A stretch of 64,000 nucleotides of DNA from Sphingomonas sp. NBWT7 (GCF_014217605.1 NZ_CP043639.1:1511501-1575500); one strand, 5' to 3'. Shown: positions 7,763 to 18,055, counted from the stretch's first letter. Program-made: numbers and translations. Notes: generated from the letters alone by a model not told the origin.

Positions 7763-9541
7763 ATGGCAAGCAACCCGGCGAACGAACCGCCCATCAGCCG
7801 TCGGATCGGCAACCTCGCGCTCGTCTGGCATCACGCCAAACGCTATCCGGGGCAGATCGCCGCGGCATGGGTCGCGCTCGCGATCACCTCTGCCGCGACG
7901 ATCGCCATCCCCTACAGCTTCAAGCGCGTGATCGATCGCGGCTTCACCGCCGGCGGCGGCGAGGCGGTGAACGGCGCGTTCCACTACATGCTGATGATCG
8001 TCGGCGTGCTCGCGATCGGCACCGCGGTGCGCTTCTACTTCGTGTCGTGGCTCGGCGAGCGCGTCGTCGCCGATATCCGCACCGGCGTGCAGCGCCACCT
8101 GCTGACGCTCAGCCCGCGCTTCTTCGAGGAGAACCGCCCGTCCGAGATCGCCAGCCGGATGACCGCCGATACCTCCCAGATCGAGACGGTCGTCGGCACC
8201 ACGGTGTCGGTCGCGCTGCGCAACGCCTTCACCGGCGTCGGCGGGCTGATATACCTGTTCGCCATCTCGCCCAAGCTCGCGGGCCTGCTCGTCCTCGGCA
8301 TCCCGCTGATCATCCTGCCGATCATGCTGCTCGGCAAGCGAGTGCGCACCTATTCGCGCACCTCGCAGGATCGCATCGCCGACGTCGGATCGATGGTGAC
8401 GGAGACGCTCGGCGCGATGAAGATCGTCCAGGCTTTCGGGCAGGAAGGGCGCGAGAGCCAGCGCTTCGCCGGCGCGGTCGAGGCGACGATGGCGGCGGCC
8501 GAGAAGCGCATCGCGCTGCGGGCGGTGATGACGGCGATCGTCATCGGCCTTATTTTCGGCTCGATCACGTTGGTGCTGTGGGAGGGCGCGGTCGACGTCG
8601 CCGCCGGCCGCATCTCGGGCGGATCGATCGCCGCCTTCGTGCTGACCGGCGGGATCGTCGCCGGCGCGTTCGGTGCGCTGACCGAGGTATACGGCGAGCT
8701 GCTGCGCGGCGCCGGCGCCGCCGGCCGCCTCGCCGAACTGATGAGCGAGACGCCCGAAATCGCCGCACCGCCCCAGCCTACCACGCTGCCGCAGCCGCCG
8801 CGCGGCGAGATCGCCTTCGATCACGTCGCGTTCCGCTATCCGACGCGGCAGGATACCGCCGCGCTGCACGATTTCTCACTCGTCGTCGAACCGGGCGAGA
8901 CGGTCGCACTGGTCGGCCCGTCGGGTGCCGGCAAGACGACGCTGTTCCAGCTGCTTCAGCGTTTCTACGATCCCGCTGCAGGCACCGTCTCGATCGACGG
9001 CGTCGATCTGCGCGCCGCCGATCCCGCCGCCGTCCGCGCGCGGATCGCGATGGTGCCGCAGGAAACCGTGATCTTCGGCGCCACGGCGCGCGACAATCTG
9101 CGCTACGGCCGCTGGGATGCCGATGACGCCGCGCTTTGGGCTGCGGCCGAGGCCGCCAACGCTGCCACCTTCCTGCGCGCGCTGCCGGACGGGCTCGACA
9201 CCTTCCTTGGCGAGGGCGGCGCGCGGCTGTCGGGCGGGCAGCGCCAGCGCGTCGCGATCGCCCGCGCGCTGCTGCGCGACGCGCCGATCCTGCTACTCGA
9301 CGAAGCGACCAGCGCGCTCGACGCGGAGAGCGAGCGGCTGGTGCAGGAGGCGCTCGAACGACTGATGGCCGACCGCACCACCCTCGTCATCGCGCATCGC
9401 CTCGCCACCGTGCGCGCGGCGAATCGCATCGTGGTGATGGACGAGGGCCGCATCGTGGAGCAGGGTAACCATGCGGCGCTGATGGCGCGCGGCGGGCTGT
9501 ACGCGCGCCTCGCAAGCCTGCAGTTCAGCGAAGCCGCCTGA
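7763..9541 (+). CDS. ABC exporter, fused membrane and ATPase domains (MsbA-like)
   Basis: 592-aa half-transporter: an N-terminal six-helix exporter domain (about residues 25-310) followed by an ATPase domain. The ATPase motifs are in order: Walker A GPSGAGKTT near residue 385, signature LSGGQRQR near 489, Walker B ILLLDEATS near 509, and the switch His in IAHRLAT near 542. It would act as a homodimer in the inner membrane; the substrate (lipid, peptide or drug) is not evident. The start ATG at 7763 is the first in frame. The next gene follows after 14 bp on the same strand. Confidence 0.93.
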   Translation: MASNPANEPPISRRIGNLALVWHHAKRYPGQIAAAWVALAITSAATIAIPYSFKRVIDRGFTAGGGEAVNGAFHYMLMIVGVLAIGTAVRFYFVSWLGERVVADIRTGVQRHLLTLSPRFFEENRPSEIASRMTADTSQIETVVGTTVSVALRNAFTGVGGLIYLFAISPKLAGLLVLGIPLIILPIMLLGKRVRTYSRTSQDRIADVGSMVTETLGAMKIVQAFGQEGRESQRFAGAVEATMAAAEKRIALRAVMTAIVIGLIFGSITLVLWEGAVDVAAGRISGGSIAAFVLTGGIVAGAFGALTEVYGELLRGAGAAGRLAELMSETPEIAAPPQPTTLPQPPRGEIAFDHVAFRYPTRQDTAALHDFSLVVEPGETVALVGPSGAGKTTLFQLLQRFYDPAAGTVSIDGVDLRAADPAAVRARIAMVPQETVIFGATARDNLRYGRWDADDAALWAAAEAANAATFLRALPDGLDTFLGEGGARLSGGQRQRVAIARALLRDAPILLLDEATSALDAESERLVQEALERLMADRTTLVIAHRLATVRAANRIVVMDEGRIVEQGNHAALMARGGLYARLASLQFSEAA

Positions 9542-9555
9542 CAGGGAGAGAGACG

Positions 9556-10728
9556 ATGGCCGACGCGACCGCAACCGACTTCGACGTGATCGTCTATGGC
9601 GCGACGGGTTACACCGGCCGCCTCGTCGCCGAATATATCGCCGGCGCCTATCCCGAAGGCGTGCGCTGGGCGATGGCCGGCCGCTCGCTGACGAAGCTCG
9701 AGGAAGTCCGACGCGAGATGGGAATCGGCACGCACGTGCCGCTCGTCACCGCCGACGCCGACGATCCCGCCTCGTTGCGCGCGCTATGCCGCCGCACCGC
9801 CGTCGTCATCACCACCGTCGGCCCGTATCAGCTCTACGGCAACGATCTCGTCGCCGCCTGCGCCGAAACCGGCACCGCCTATGTCGATCTGTGCGGCGAG
9901 CCCGGCTGGATGCGGCGCATGATCGATGCGCATCACGAAGCCGCCAAGGCGAGCGGCGCGCGCATCGTCTTCTCCTGCGGATTCGACTCGATCCCGTTCG
10001 ATCTCGGCGTGCTGACGCTGCAGGAGGCCGCGATCGCCCGCTTCGGCCGCCCCGTCCCGCGCGTCAAATGCCGCGTCCGCACGATGAAGGGCGGCTTCTC
10101 CGGCGGTACCGCGGCCAGCCTCAAGGCGACGATGGCCGCCGCGGTGAAGGATCCTTCGCTCATTCCGCTGCTCGCCAGCCCCTTCGCGCTGACGCCGGGA
10201 CACAGTGGCCCACATCAGCCGACCGGCCTCATCCCCGAATATGATACGACGATCGGCGCATGGGTCGCGCCGTTCGTCATGGCGCCGATCAACACCAAGA
10301 ACGTCCACCGCACCAATTTCCTGCTCGGCCAGCGCTACGGCGACGATTTCGCTTACGACGAGATGGTCGTCACCGGGCTCGGCGATCTCGGCAAGGCGGC
10401 GGCCGAGGCGCTCGCCAAGATCAATCCGTTCGCCGACAACAAGGGCCCCAAGCCCGGCGAAGGCCCGACCAAGGAGGAGCGCGAGACCGGCCACTACGAC
10501 GTGCTGTTCGCCGGGCTGATGCCCGATGGCACACGGATCGACGCGGTCGTCACCGGCGATCGCGATCCCGGCTACGGCTCGACCAGCAAGATGCTCGCGG
10601 AAAGCGCGCTCTGCCTAGTGCGCGACGTGAAGGGCGAAGGCGGCGTGTGGACCCCCGGCGCGCTGATGGGCCCCGAACTGCGCAAACGCCTCGTCGACAA
10701 CGCGGGAATGACGTTCACCGCAAGCTGA
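9556..10728 (+). CDS. Saccharopine-dehydrogenase-like / trans-acting enoyl reductase family protein
   Basis: 390-aa protein with an N-terminal NAD(P)-binding Rossmann domain (VIVYGATGYTGRLVAEY, residues 11-27) of the saccharopine dehydrogenase type. The middle contains FSCGFDSIPFDLG and VRTMKGGFSGGT, seen in the trans-acting enoyl reductase subgroup. In that subgroup the proteins reduce acyl chains for lipid synthesis; here the substrate is unknown, and lysine metabolism is unlikely. GGGAGAGAGACG precedes the ATG, 14 bp after the ABC exporter stop, so the two are probably one operon. Confidence 0.85.
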   Translation: MADATATDFDVIVYGATGYTGRLVAEYIAGAYPEGVRWAMAGRSLTKLEEVRREMGIGTHVPLVTADADDPASLRALCRRTAVVITTVGPYQLYGNDLVAACAETGTAYVDLCGEPGWMRRMIDAHHEAAKASGARIVFSCGFDSIPFDLGVLTLQEAAIARFGRPVPRVKCRVRTMKGGFSGGTAASLKATMAAAVKDPSLIPLLASPFALTPGHSGPHQPTGLIPEYDTTIGAWVAPFVMAPINTKNVHRTNFLLGQRYGDDFAYDEMVVTGLGDLGKAAAEALAKINPFADNKGPKPGEGPTKEERETGHYDVLFAGLMPDGTRIDAVVTGDRDPGYGSTSKMLAESALCLVRDVKGEGGVWTPGALMGPELRKRLVDNAGMTFTAS

Positions 10729-10772
10729 TCCCGTTCGCGAGCGGGGCTAGCCGGCGCAACGCAACTCTGCGC

Positions 10773-11087
10773 CTATCGCCCCAGCGCGATCGCCCCCGCC
10801 GCGGCAAAGCCGGCCACGGCGATCGCGCCGAGCACGCGGGCGAGCTCCTCCTTGCGGAAATGCACCAGCGCCTGCTCGTCCAGCCAGTGCCGCCCGTCCT
10901 CCTCGCGGATCGCTTGAAACGCCGTCATTCGGGCCAGCATCCGGGTCTCGCCGCGCCCCTCGGGGGCCAGCGTGACCGCATGCACTGCATTCAGCGCGTT
11001 CGCCGCGCGCAGCCGCTCGACCAGCCGGTTCTGCGCCCGCGTCGAATAGCGCTCCGCCGCCCGCACCACGAAATTGGCCATCGTCAC
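10773..11087 (-). CDS. Hypothetical protein with C-terminal membrane helix
   Basis: 104 aa, no family recognised. The N-terminal two thirds are charged and helical (AERYSTRAQNRLVERLRAAN). The last 20 or so residues (VLGAIAVAGFAAAGAIALG) form one hydrophobic helix, so it may be a tail-anchored inner-membrane protein. GTG at 11087 overlaps the rnr stop as GTGA; ATG two codons later is an alternative. The overlap suggests translational coupling to RNase R. Confidence 0.7.
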   Translation of the reverse strand: MTMANFVVRAAERYSTRAQNRLVERLRAANALNAVHAVTLAPEGRGETRMLARMTAFQAIREEDGRHWLDEQALVHFRKEELARVLGAIAVAGFAAAGAIALGR

Positions 11088-13321
11088 TTCCCCCGTTTTC
11101 TGTCGCGCTTCTGATGCCGGATATTCGCCGGCCGCCCGCGGTGCTTCAACACCCGCGGCGGCCGCGCGTCGCGTCCGCTGCCGCGCACCGGCCGCGCGCC
11201 CTTGCCCTCCGCCAGCTCGAAGCGCAGCGCGCCCGACACCGGATTGGCCTCCGCCAGCCGCAGCTTGATGCGCTGCCCCAGCGTATATTCCTCGCCGCTC
11301 ATCTCGCCCACCAGCTTGCGCGCCGCCTCGTCGAAGCGGAAATACTCGCCGCCAAGATCGCTGATCGGCATCAGCCCGTCGCCGCCGACACCCTCGACCG
11401 TCGCGAAGAAGCCGAAGTTCTGGATGCCCGTGATGCGCGCGTCGACCACCTCGCCGACGCGTTCGGCGAGGAACGCGGCGACGTAGCGGTCGATCGTGTC
11501 GCGCTCCGCCTCCATTGCGCGGCGTTCGAGCTTGCTGATCGTCTCGCCGAGCCGCTCGAAATCCTCATTCCCCGCCAGCCCGCCCGGTCCCAGCGCAAAG
11601 GCGCTGGTCAGCGCGCGATGGACCAGAAGATCGGCATAGCGGCGGATCGGCGAGGTGAAATGCGCGTAACTGCCCAGCGACAGGCCGAAATGCCCATGGT
11701 TGCCCGGCCCGTAATAGGCCTGCGTCTGGCTGCGCAGGATCTGCTCCATCACCTGCGGGCGGAAGTCGGCATCGCCGATTCGCTCGATGATGCGGTTGAA
11801 GGTCGCGGGCTTGATTACCTGGCCGAGCGCGAAGGGCACGTCGAACGTCTCGAGATAATCCTTCAGCGCGACGAGCTTCTCGCGCGCCGGCGGCTCGTGA
11901 ATGCGATACATCACCGGCGCCTTCTTCGCCTCCAGCGCCTTGGCGGCGGCAACGTTCGCGGCGATCATGTAATCCTCGACCAGCCGGTGCGCGTCGAGCC
12001 GCTCGCGCGGCGCGACCGACAGCAGCCGCCCTTTCTCGTCCAACGCCACCTGCCGCTCGGGCAGGTCGAGCGCCAGCGGCTCGCGCTTGTCGCGCGCCGC
12101 CAGCAGCGCCGCCCAGCAATCCCACAGATGACGCAGCGCTGTCAGCAGTGCATCGTCGACCGGCGCGTCGGCACGATCGTCGATCATCGCCTGCGCATTC
12201 TCGTACGCAATGTTGGACGCGATCCGCACCGTCGCACGGCTGAAGCGCCACGATTTGAGCGCCCCCGCCTTGGTCACCTGCAGATGACAGGCGAGTGCCG
12301 CGCGATCGGCGCCCTCCTTCAGCGAGCAGACGTCCGCCGATAGCACCTCCGGCAGCATCGGCACGACGCGGTCGGGAAAATACACCGAATTCCCGCGCCG
12401 CCGCGCCTCGCGGTCGAGCTCGCTGCCCGGTCGCACATAGAAGCTGACGTCGGCGATCGCCACGATTGCGCGCCAGCCGCCGGCGTTCGCCGGATCGTCG
12501 TCGGGCTCGGCCCAGATCGCGTCGTCGTGGTCGCGCGCGTCGGCCGGATCAATTGCGACGATCGGCAGTTGCGTCAGATCCTCGCGCCCCTCGCCCAGCG
12601 GCTGCCGGGCGACACGCGCCGCCTCGTCGAGCGTTTCCTGATCGAAGACGTGGGGGATCTCGTGCTTGTGGATCGCGATCAGCGAGAAGCTCTTGGGCGC
12701 GAAGGGATCGCCCAGCCGCTCGACGACGCGCGCGGTGATCCGCGGCGGCCGCCCGGCGCGCTCGGCGAGTACCAGATCGCCCGCCTCGGCGCCGCCCGCG
12801 TCGGACACGGCATATTCGCGCCGGTCCTTCTTCTCGACGCCCTGCAGCCACAGCCGGTCGCCCTCGCCGCGCAGCACGCCGATCATCTGCTCTGCCGCGG
12901 GTGCGATCGCCTTCAGCGGATGTGCGATCCAGCCGCTGCCCGCCTCCTCGGTCCGCGCCAGAATGCGCATGCCGACGCCGCTCTCGCCGCGCTTGCGCTC
13001 GCGCACGCGCAGCCGCGGCGGCGGCGTGTCCGCCTCCCACCGCTCAGGCGTCGCCCAGATCGTGCCGCTGTCGTCGACGTCGACGATGCGCAGCACCGTC
13101 ACCTTGGGTAGCCCCCCCATCTTGTGGAACGCCCGCCCCGGCGCGCTGTCAATCAGCCCCTCGTCGGCCATGTCCTTGAGCAGCGCCTTGAGCGCGATCT
13201 TGTCCTGCGCCGACAGGCCGAAGGCGCGCGCGATCTCGCGCTTGCCCGCGGGCGTATCGCTGCCGGTGATGAAGTCGAGGATCTGCTGGCGGCTCGGCAG
13301 CCCGGCCCGTGGTTTGCGCAT
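11084..13321 (-). CDS. rnr: Ribonuclease R
   Basis: 745-aa 3'-5' exoribonuclease (RNB family) that degrades structured RNA and acts in RNA quality control. Domains in order: an N-terminal winged helix (PSRQQILDFI to about residue 65), a cold-shock/OB part, the RNB catalytic domain with the metal-binding IDPADARDHDDAIW run, a C-terminal S1 domain (VGEVVDARITGIQNFGFF), and a basic tail ending RDRKRGK. ATG at 13321 gives the normal N-terminus; an earlier in-frame start at 13390 would overlap parE and adds non-native sequence. It lies 31 bp downstream of parE and overlaps the following small gene. Confidence 0.96.
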   Translation of the reverse strand: MRKPRAGLPSRQQILDFITGSDTPAGKREIARAFGLSAQDKIALKALLKDMADEGLIDSAPGRAFHKMGGLPKVTVLRIVDVDDSGTIWATPERWEADTPPPRLRVRERKRGESGVGMRILARTEEAGSGWIAHPLKAIAPAAEQMIGVLRGEGDRLWLQGVEKKDRREYAVSDAGGAEAGDLVLAERAGRPPRITARVVERLGDPFAPKSFSLIAIHKHEIPHVFDQETLDEAARVARQPLGEGREDLTQLPIVAIDPADARDHDDAIWAEPDDDPANAGGWRAIVAIADVSFYVRPGSELDREARRRGNSVYFPDRVVPMLPEVLSADVCSLKEGADRAALACHLQVTKAGALKSWRFSRATVRIASNIAYENAQAMIDDRADAPVDDALLTALRHLWDCWAALLAARDKREPLALDLPERQVALDEKGRLLSVAPRERLDAHRLVEDYMIAANVAAAKALEAKKAPVMYRIHEPPAREKLVALKDYLETFDVPFALGQVIKPATFNRIIERIGDADFRPQVMEQILRSQTQAYYGPGNHGHFGLSLGSYAHFTSPIRRYADLLVHRALTSAFALGPGGLAGNEDFERLGETISKLERRAMEAERDTIDRYVAAFLAERVGEVVDARITGIQNFGFFATVEGVGGDGLMPISDLGGEYFRFDEAARKLVGEMSGEEYTLGQRIKLRLAEANPVSGALRFELAEGKGARPVRGSGRDARPPRVLKHRGRPANIRHQKRDRKRGK

Positions 13322-13352
13322 CCGAACTAGATAGGTACTCGAACCCTCGCGG

Positions 13353-15332
13353 TCACGCGTCGATCGCTTCCTCGTCCATCCGCGCCGCATTCTCCTGGAT
13401 GAAGGCGAAGCGGTGCGCCGGATTGGTCCCCATCAGCCGGTCGACCAGATCCTTCACGCCCGCGCGCTCCTCATATTCCTGCGGTAAAGTTATGCGGATC
13501 AAGCTGCGCGTCTTGGGATCCATCGTCGTCTCGCGCAGCTGCCCCGGGTTCATCTCACCCAGCCCCTTGAACCGCGCGACTTCCACCTTCTTGCCGCGGA
13601 ACACCGTCCGCTCGATCTCGGCGCGGTGCGCATCGTCGCGCGCGTAGAGAGACTTCGTCCCCGCGGTCAGCCGGTAGAGCGGCGGCTGCGCGAGATACAG
13701 GTGCCCGCGCCGCACCAGATCGGGCATCTCCTGGAAGAAGAACGTCATCAGCAGCGTCGCGATATGCGCGCCGTCGACGTCGGCGTCGGTCATGATGATG
13801 ACGCGCTCGTAGCGTAGATTGTCGGGCCGGCAGTCCTTGCGCGTCCCGCAGCCCAGCGCCTGCCCCAGATCGGCGATCTCCTGATTGGCGAAGATCTTGG
13901 CGCTGGTGGCCGACGCGACGTTGAGGATCTTTCCGCGGATCGGCAGGATCGCCTGCGTCTTGCGGTCGCGCGCCTGCTTCGCGCTGCCGCCGGCGCTGTC
14001 GCCCTCGACGATGAACAATTCCGTCCCGCCCGGCGCGTTGGCCGAACAATCGGTCAGCTTGCCCGGCAGCCGCAGCTTGCGCGCCGATGTCGCCGTCTTG
14101 CGCTTGACGTCGCGCTCCTCCTTGCGGCGCAACCGATCGTCCATCCGCTCGAGGACGTAGCCTAGCAACGCGCGCCCGCGGTCCATGTTCTGGCCCAACC
14201 AATGGTCGAAATGATCGCGCACGGCCTTCTCGACCAGCCCCGCCGCTTCGGGCGACGTCAGCCGGTCCTTGGTCTGCGACTGGAATTGCGGCTCGCGGAT
14301 GAAGACGGACAGCATCAACTCGCTGCCGACCATCACGTCGTCGGCGGTCAGATCCTTGACGCGCTTGTCCTTCACCAGTTCGCCGAACGATCGCAGCCCG
14401 CGGACCAGCGCCTGCCGCAGGCCCTGCTCGTGGGTGCCGCCGTCGGGCGTCGGGATCGTATTGCAATACCAGCTATAGCTGCCGTCGGACCACAAGGGCC
14501 AGGCAACCGCCCATTCGACGCGGCCGGCCTCGCCGGGGAAATCCTGCGCGCCGGAGAAGAAGTCCGCCGTTGCACACTCCCGCCCCGCCACCTGCTCGCG
14601 CAGATGGTCGGCAAGCCCGCCCGGGAACTGGAATACCGCCTCCGCCGGCGTATCGTCGGCGATCAGCTCGGCCTCGCACTTCCAGCGGATTTCCACCCCG
14701 GCGAACAGATACGCCTTGGATCGCGCCAGCCGGTACAGCCGCGCCGGCTTGAAGCCGAGCTCGGGACCGAAAATCTCCGTGTCAGGCGTGAACGCGACCG
14801 AGGTACCACGCCGGTTGGGCGCCGCGCCGACCGCTTCCAGCGGCCCCAGCGTCTGCCCCTTGGCGAAGCGCTGACGATACAGCTGCCGGTCGCGCGCCAC
14901 CTCCACCACCGTGTCGGACGACAGCGCGTTGACCACCGACACGCCGACACCGTGTAGCCCGCCCGACGTCGCATAGGCCTTGCCGGTGAACTTGCCGCCC
15001 GAGTGCAGCGTCGACAGGATCACCTCGAGCGCGCTCTTGTCGGGAAACTTTGGATGCGGGTCGACCGGGATGCCACGCCCGTTGTCGACGATCGTCAGAC
15101 GGTTGCCCGGCTCCAGCGTCACGTCGATCCGCGTTGCATGCCCCGCGACCGCCTCGTCCATCGCATTGTCTAGCACCTCGGCCGCCAGATGATGCAGCGC
15201 CCGCTCGTCGGTGCCGCCGACGTACATGCCCGGCCGGCGCCGCACCGGTTCCAGCCCTTCGAGAACTTCGATCGACGAGGCGTCGTACGTGCCGGCCGGT
15301 GCCGCGGTGCGGAACAAATCTTGATCGGGCAT
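13353..15332 (-). CDS. parE: DNA topoisomerase IV subunit B
   Basis: 659-aa ATPase subunit of topoisomerase IV, which with ParC decatenates daughter chromosomes. GHKL ATPase motifs: EVLDNAMDEA, DNGRGIPVD and GGLHGVGVSVVNALS. The TOPRIM domain has FIVEGDSAGGSA and MTDADVDGAH. ParE is preferred over GyrB because of the short total length and absence of a long insert. Start ATG at 15332 (MPDQDLF); an ATG three codons earlier is also possible. No parC is in the window. rnr follows on the same strand. Confidence 0.94.
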   Translation of the reverse strand: MPDQDLFRTAAPAGTYDASSIEVLEGLEPVRRRPGMYVGGTDERALHHLAAEVLDNAMDEAVAGHATRIDVTLEPGNRLTIVDNGRGIPVDPHPKFPDKSALEVILSTLHSGGKFTGKAYATSGGLHGVGVSVVNALSSDTVVEVARDRQLYRQRFAKGQTLGPLEAVGAAPNRRGTSVAFTPDTEIFGPELGFKPARLYRLARSKAYLFAGVEIRWKCEAELIADDTPAEAVFQFPGGLADHLREQVAGRECATADFFSGAQDFPGEAGRVEWAVAWPLWSDGSYSWYCNTIPTPDGGTHEQGLRQALVRGLRSFGELVKDKRVKDLTADDVMVGSELMLSVFIREPQFQSQTKDRLTSPEAAGLVEKAVRDHFDHWLGQNMDRGRALLGYVLERMDDRLRRKEERDVKRKTATSARKLRLPGKLTDCSANAPGGTELFIVEGDSAGGSAKQARDRKTQAILPIRGKILNVASATSAKIFANQEIADLGQALGCGTRKDCRPDNLRYERVIIMTDADVDGAHIATLLMTFFFQEMPDLVRRGHLYLAQPPLYRLTAGTKSLYARDDAHRAEIERTVFRGKKVEVARFKGLGEMNPGQLRETTMDPKTRSLIRITLPQEYEERAGVKDLVDRLMGTNPAHRFAFIQENAARMDEEAIDA

Positions 15333-15490
15333 CTCACACATATAGCGGATCCGCGCCGCACGGCGACCTGTTGCATCAAGGCAACGCTTCGGGCCGAACG
15401 CGCCCGCGCAATCTTTCGACATGCATCCTTCGGGCGGGTGGTCCCGTTTCTGCGGCTCTCCCGATTGAAGACCATTCGAAAGGTTCGCGT

Positions 15491-16354
15491 ATGAAGTCCC
15501 TCATCCTCGCCGGCATCGCCGCCACCCTGATCGCCCCCGCGGTCGCCGCGCAGACGGTCGACGACGAAACCGGGTTCAACGGCATCTACATCGGCGCAGC
15601 CGGCGGCTACGACGTGCAGGGCAACGACATCGGCTCGCGCATCCTGTTCGACCGCAACCTCGACGGCCGCTTCGGCGACACGGTGACGACGGCGACCGGC
15701 GCGAACGCGTTCGGTGGCCCGGTGGGCGGCTTCTGCAATGGCAGCACCCGCGCCGCTACCTCGCCGACCAACACGACGGCGCCCGCCGGCTGCCGCAACG
15801 ACAAGGACGGCTGGTCCTACTATGCGCGCGTCGGCATCGATCAGCAGCGCGGCCGTCTCGTTGTCGGCGCTGTCGGTGAATTCGGCAAGAGCGAGATCAA
15901 CGACAGCGTTACCGCCTTCTCGACGACGCCCGCGTCGTACGTGATGACGCGGTCGATCGAGTGGGAAAGCTCGATCCGCGGCCGCATCGGCTACACGCCG
16001 AACGACACGACGCTGTTCTACGGTACGTTCGGCCCCGGCTACGCCCGCATCGACCGCAGCTTCTACACCACCAACACCGCCAACGGCTTCGCGGAGGGCG
16101 GCAAGCGCAACCAGTGGGGCATCACCGGCGGCGGCGGCGTCGAGCAGAAGCTCGGCCGCAACTTCTCGGTCGGCCTCGAATATATGTTCCATCAGTATCA
16201 GGACGACGATTATCGCGTCCGCGCCGGCAACTCGGGTACGACGCCTGCTACCAATCCGTTCCTGCTCGGCAATACCGGCGGCACCGATTTCCGTCGCAGC
16301 GACGACAAGTTCCGCTGGCACTCAATCCGCGCGACGGCGGCGTTCCGCTTCTGA
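15491..16354 (+). CDS. Outer-membrane beta-barrel protein
   Basis: 287 aa with a clear signal peptide (MKSLILAGIAATLIAPAVAA, cleaved before QTVDDE). The mature part has alternating strands such as GIYIGAAGGYDVQG, YARVGIDQQRGRLVVGAVGEFG and FSVGLEYMFHQY, and ends in an aromatic residue (AAFRF), the usual signal for the BAM machine. It resembles the OmpA-like/omp25-type small barrels; its role (structural or pore) is unknown. The start ATG at 15491 is preceded by AAAGG. It converges on the TadG gene with 15 bp between them. Confidence 0.88.
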   Translation: MKSLILAGIAATLIAPAVAAQTVDDETGFNGIYIGAAGGYDVQGNDIGSRILFDRNLDGRFGDTVTTATGANAFGGPVGGFCNGSTRAATSPTNTTAPAGCRNDKDGWSYYARVGIDQQRGRLVVGAVGEFGKSEINDSVTAFSTTPASYVMTRSIEWESSIRGRIGYTPNDTTLFYGTFGPGYARIDRSFYTTNTANGFAEGGKRNQWGITGGGGVEQKLGRNFSVGLEYMFHQYQDDDYRVRAGNSGTTPATNPFLLGNTGGTDFRRSDDKFRWHSIRATAAFRF

Positions 16355-16369
16355 TCGGTCGCGCTGCGG

Positions 16370-18055
16370 TCAGGCGACGAGGATCGCCTGGCCGCAGCGC
16401 ATTCCCGTCACGCTTAGATCCGCCTCGCCCAGCCCAACGCCCAGCGTGCCCGTCGCCGTCATCAGCAGGCGATCGAGCGCCGGCGCGATCGGCGTCAGCG
16501 CCGCACCGACACCGCGCAGCAGCGGATCGATCGGGATCGCCAACCCGATCACTTGGACGCTCAACGACGCCTGACCGATCAGCGAGGAGACGATGCCGCC
16601 GAGTGGCTGACTGCTCGCCACCGTCTTGCGTGCCCGCGTCGCGATCTCGCTCTCGCTGAACCGCAGCGACCGCCACGGCTCGGCCGCCCCGAGCGACATC
16701 CGGCTGCTCCCGATCACGTCGATCAGCAGCGTATCCACCAGCGCCGCACGCGCCGGCATCAGCGCGGTCGCAAAATCGTCAAGCCGGCCCGTCTCGATCG
16801 TCCCGATCGCCGCGCTGCCGATATCGGTCCGCCCTTCCAGCGTTACCCCGCGCCCCGCACCAGCCGCACAATCGATCGCCGCCAGCCGCCCCTCCGCGCT
16901 AGCCAGTTCGACCAACACCGGCAGGTTGATCGACACAAGGCTGCCGAGGCCCGGCAGCGCCATCGGTGACAATCGCGTCTCGAGATACGCCCGCGCCTGC
17001 GCGGTGCGCACGATCGGCGTACCCGTGTCGGTGATCGCGATCCACGGCGACTGCTGCGCGCGTTCGCCGATCGCAAGCATCAGACGGGTCGACGCGAGCC
17101 CCGGGATCGACGCCCCCAGATCGATCGCCACCTGCCGCCGCGGCCCGGCGAGCTGCAGGATCGCGGTCGCCAGCGCCATCGCATCTACGCGCGCGACGCC
17201 CGTGCCGCCCCCCGCCTGCCCGCCGAGCGGCCCGGCATCGATCAGCGCACCGAGCGACACCGACGCCCCGCCCGCCACCGTCGCGATCTGCCGCACCGCC
17301 GCCGCCGCGCTGGTCTGGTTGCTGCCCGTCAGCGCGTGCGCCAGTGCGTCGAGCAGCTTGGGCGTCGCCACCTGGCTCGTCAGAATGTCGCGGAAGGTTA
17401 CCGCGTCGAGCGCCGCGCTGCTGCGCACCAGCGGCAGCAGCGCGAACAGATCGACCTGCGCGTTCGCCAGCGCGTCATAGTCCATCGCCGTCAGCCGGAT
17501 GTCGCTGCCGGTCAGCGCACCGAGATACGCGTTGAGCAGGCCGGCATCGACGCTCGCCAGCCGCGATCCGATCGAGAAGGCGGCGAAGCGCTGGCGGCGC
17601 GCGGTAGCGGAGCGGGCGATGGACACCTCGCGCGTGCCAAATACGCGCGCGAAGAAGGTCGGTACCACGCTCTCCAGCGTCACGCGCGCCGCATCGGCAC
17701 CGCTGGCGTTGGCCACGAAGCGCGCCGACGGCGCCTTGGCGGGATCGGCCGAATAGGCGCCCTGTTCGACGCGTACCGCCACATCATGCTGCCATCCCGA
17801 TCCATCAACGATCGCCTGCGCCCGCTGCGTCGCGCCGCTCGTTGTGCTAGCCGCCGCCATCGCGGCGGCGTCGGCGATGCCCTGCAGCCGCCGCGTTTCG
17901 AGCTGCACCGCGCCGACATCGATCGCGAAGGCCGCGAAGCCGACCAGCACGGGCATCATGCCCGCCACCATCAGCCCCACGCCGCCCCGCCGATCGCGCG
18001 ACAACCGCCGCACGCCGCTAACCGGGCGGAAGCGCACTACCGAGGCCAGTCCCAT
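16370..18055 (-). CDS. TadG-like pilus-associated protein
   Basis: 561-aa protein with the Tad-type N-terminus: a basic start (RRLSRDRRGGVG) then one hydrophobic helix (LMVAGMMPVLVGFAAFAIDVGAVQ without a break in the reading) and a LQGIADAAAMAAA segment, typical of TadE/TadG pseudopilin-like proteins. The rest is a predicted periplasmic region with no recognised domain; I see no MIDAS (DxSxS) motif, so the von Willebrand part of classical TadG is not evident. ATG at 18055 touches the tadE stop (TGATG); GTG at 18058 is possible. Confidence 0.8.
   Translation of the reverse strand: MGLASVVRFRPVSGVRRLSRDRRGGVGLMVAGMMPVLVGFAAFAIDVGAVQLETRRLQGIADAAAMAAASTTSGATQRAQAIVDGSGWQHDVAVRVEQGAYSADPAKAPSARFVANASGADAARVTLESVVPTFFARVFGTREVSIARSATARRQRFAAFSIGSRLASVDAGLLNAYLGALTGSDIRLTAMDYDALANAQVDLFALLPLVRSSAALDAVTFRDILTSQVATPKLLDALAHALTGSNQTSAAAAVRQIATVAGGASVSLGALIDAGPLGGQAGGGTGVARVDAMALATAILQLAGPRRQVAIDLGASIPGLASTRLMLAIGERAQQSPWIAITDTGTPIVRTAQARAYLETRLSPMALPGLGSLVSINLPVLVELASAEGRLAAIDCAAGAGRGVTLEGRTDIGSAAIGTIETGRLDDFATALMPARAALVDTLLIDVIGSSRMSLGAAEPWRSLRFSESEIATRARKTVASSQPLGGIVSSLIGQASLSVQVIGLAIPIDPLLRGVGAALTPIAPALDRLLMTATGTLGVGLGEADLSVTGMRCGQAILVA

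Noticed and set aside
7634..8869. An N-terminal extension of the PHB depolymerase frame to 8869
   Set aside because: It is antisense to the ABC exporter; the family N-terminus MLYDAYEFQRS begins at 7633.
13322..13390. An upstream start for rnr at 13390
   Set aside because: It would overlap parE by 38 bp and adds 23 residues unlike RNase R.
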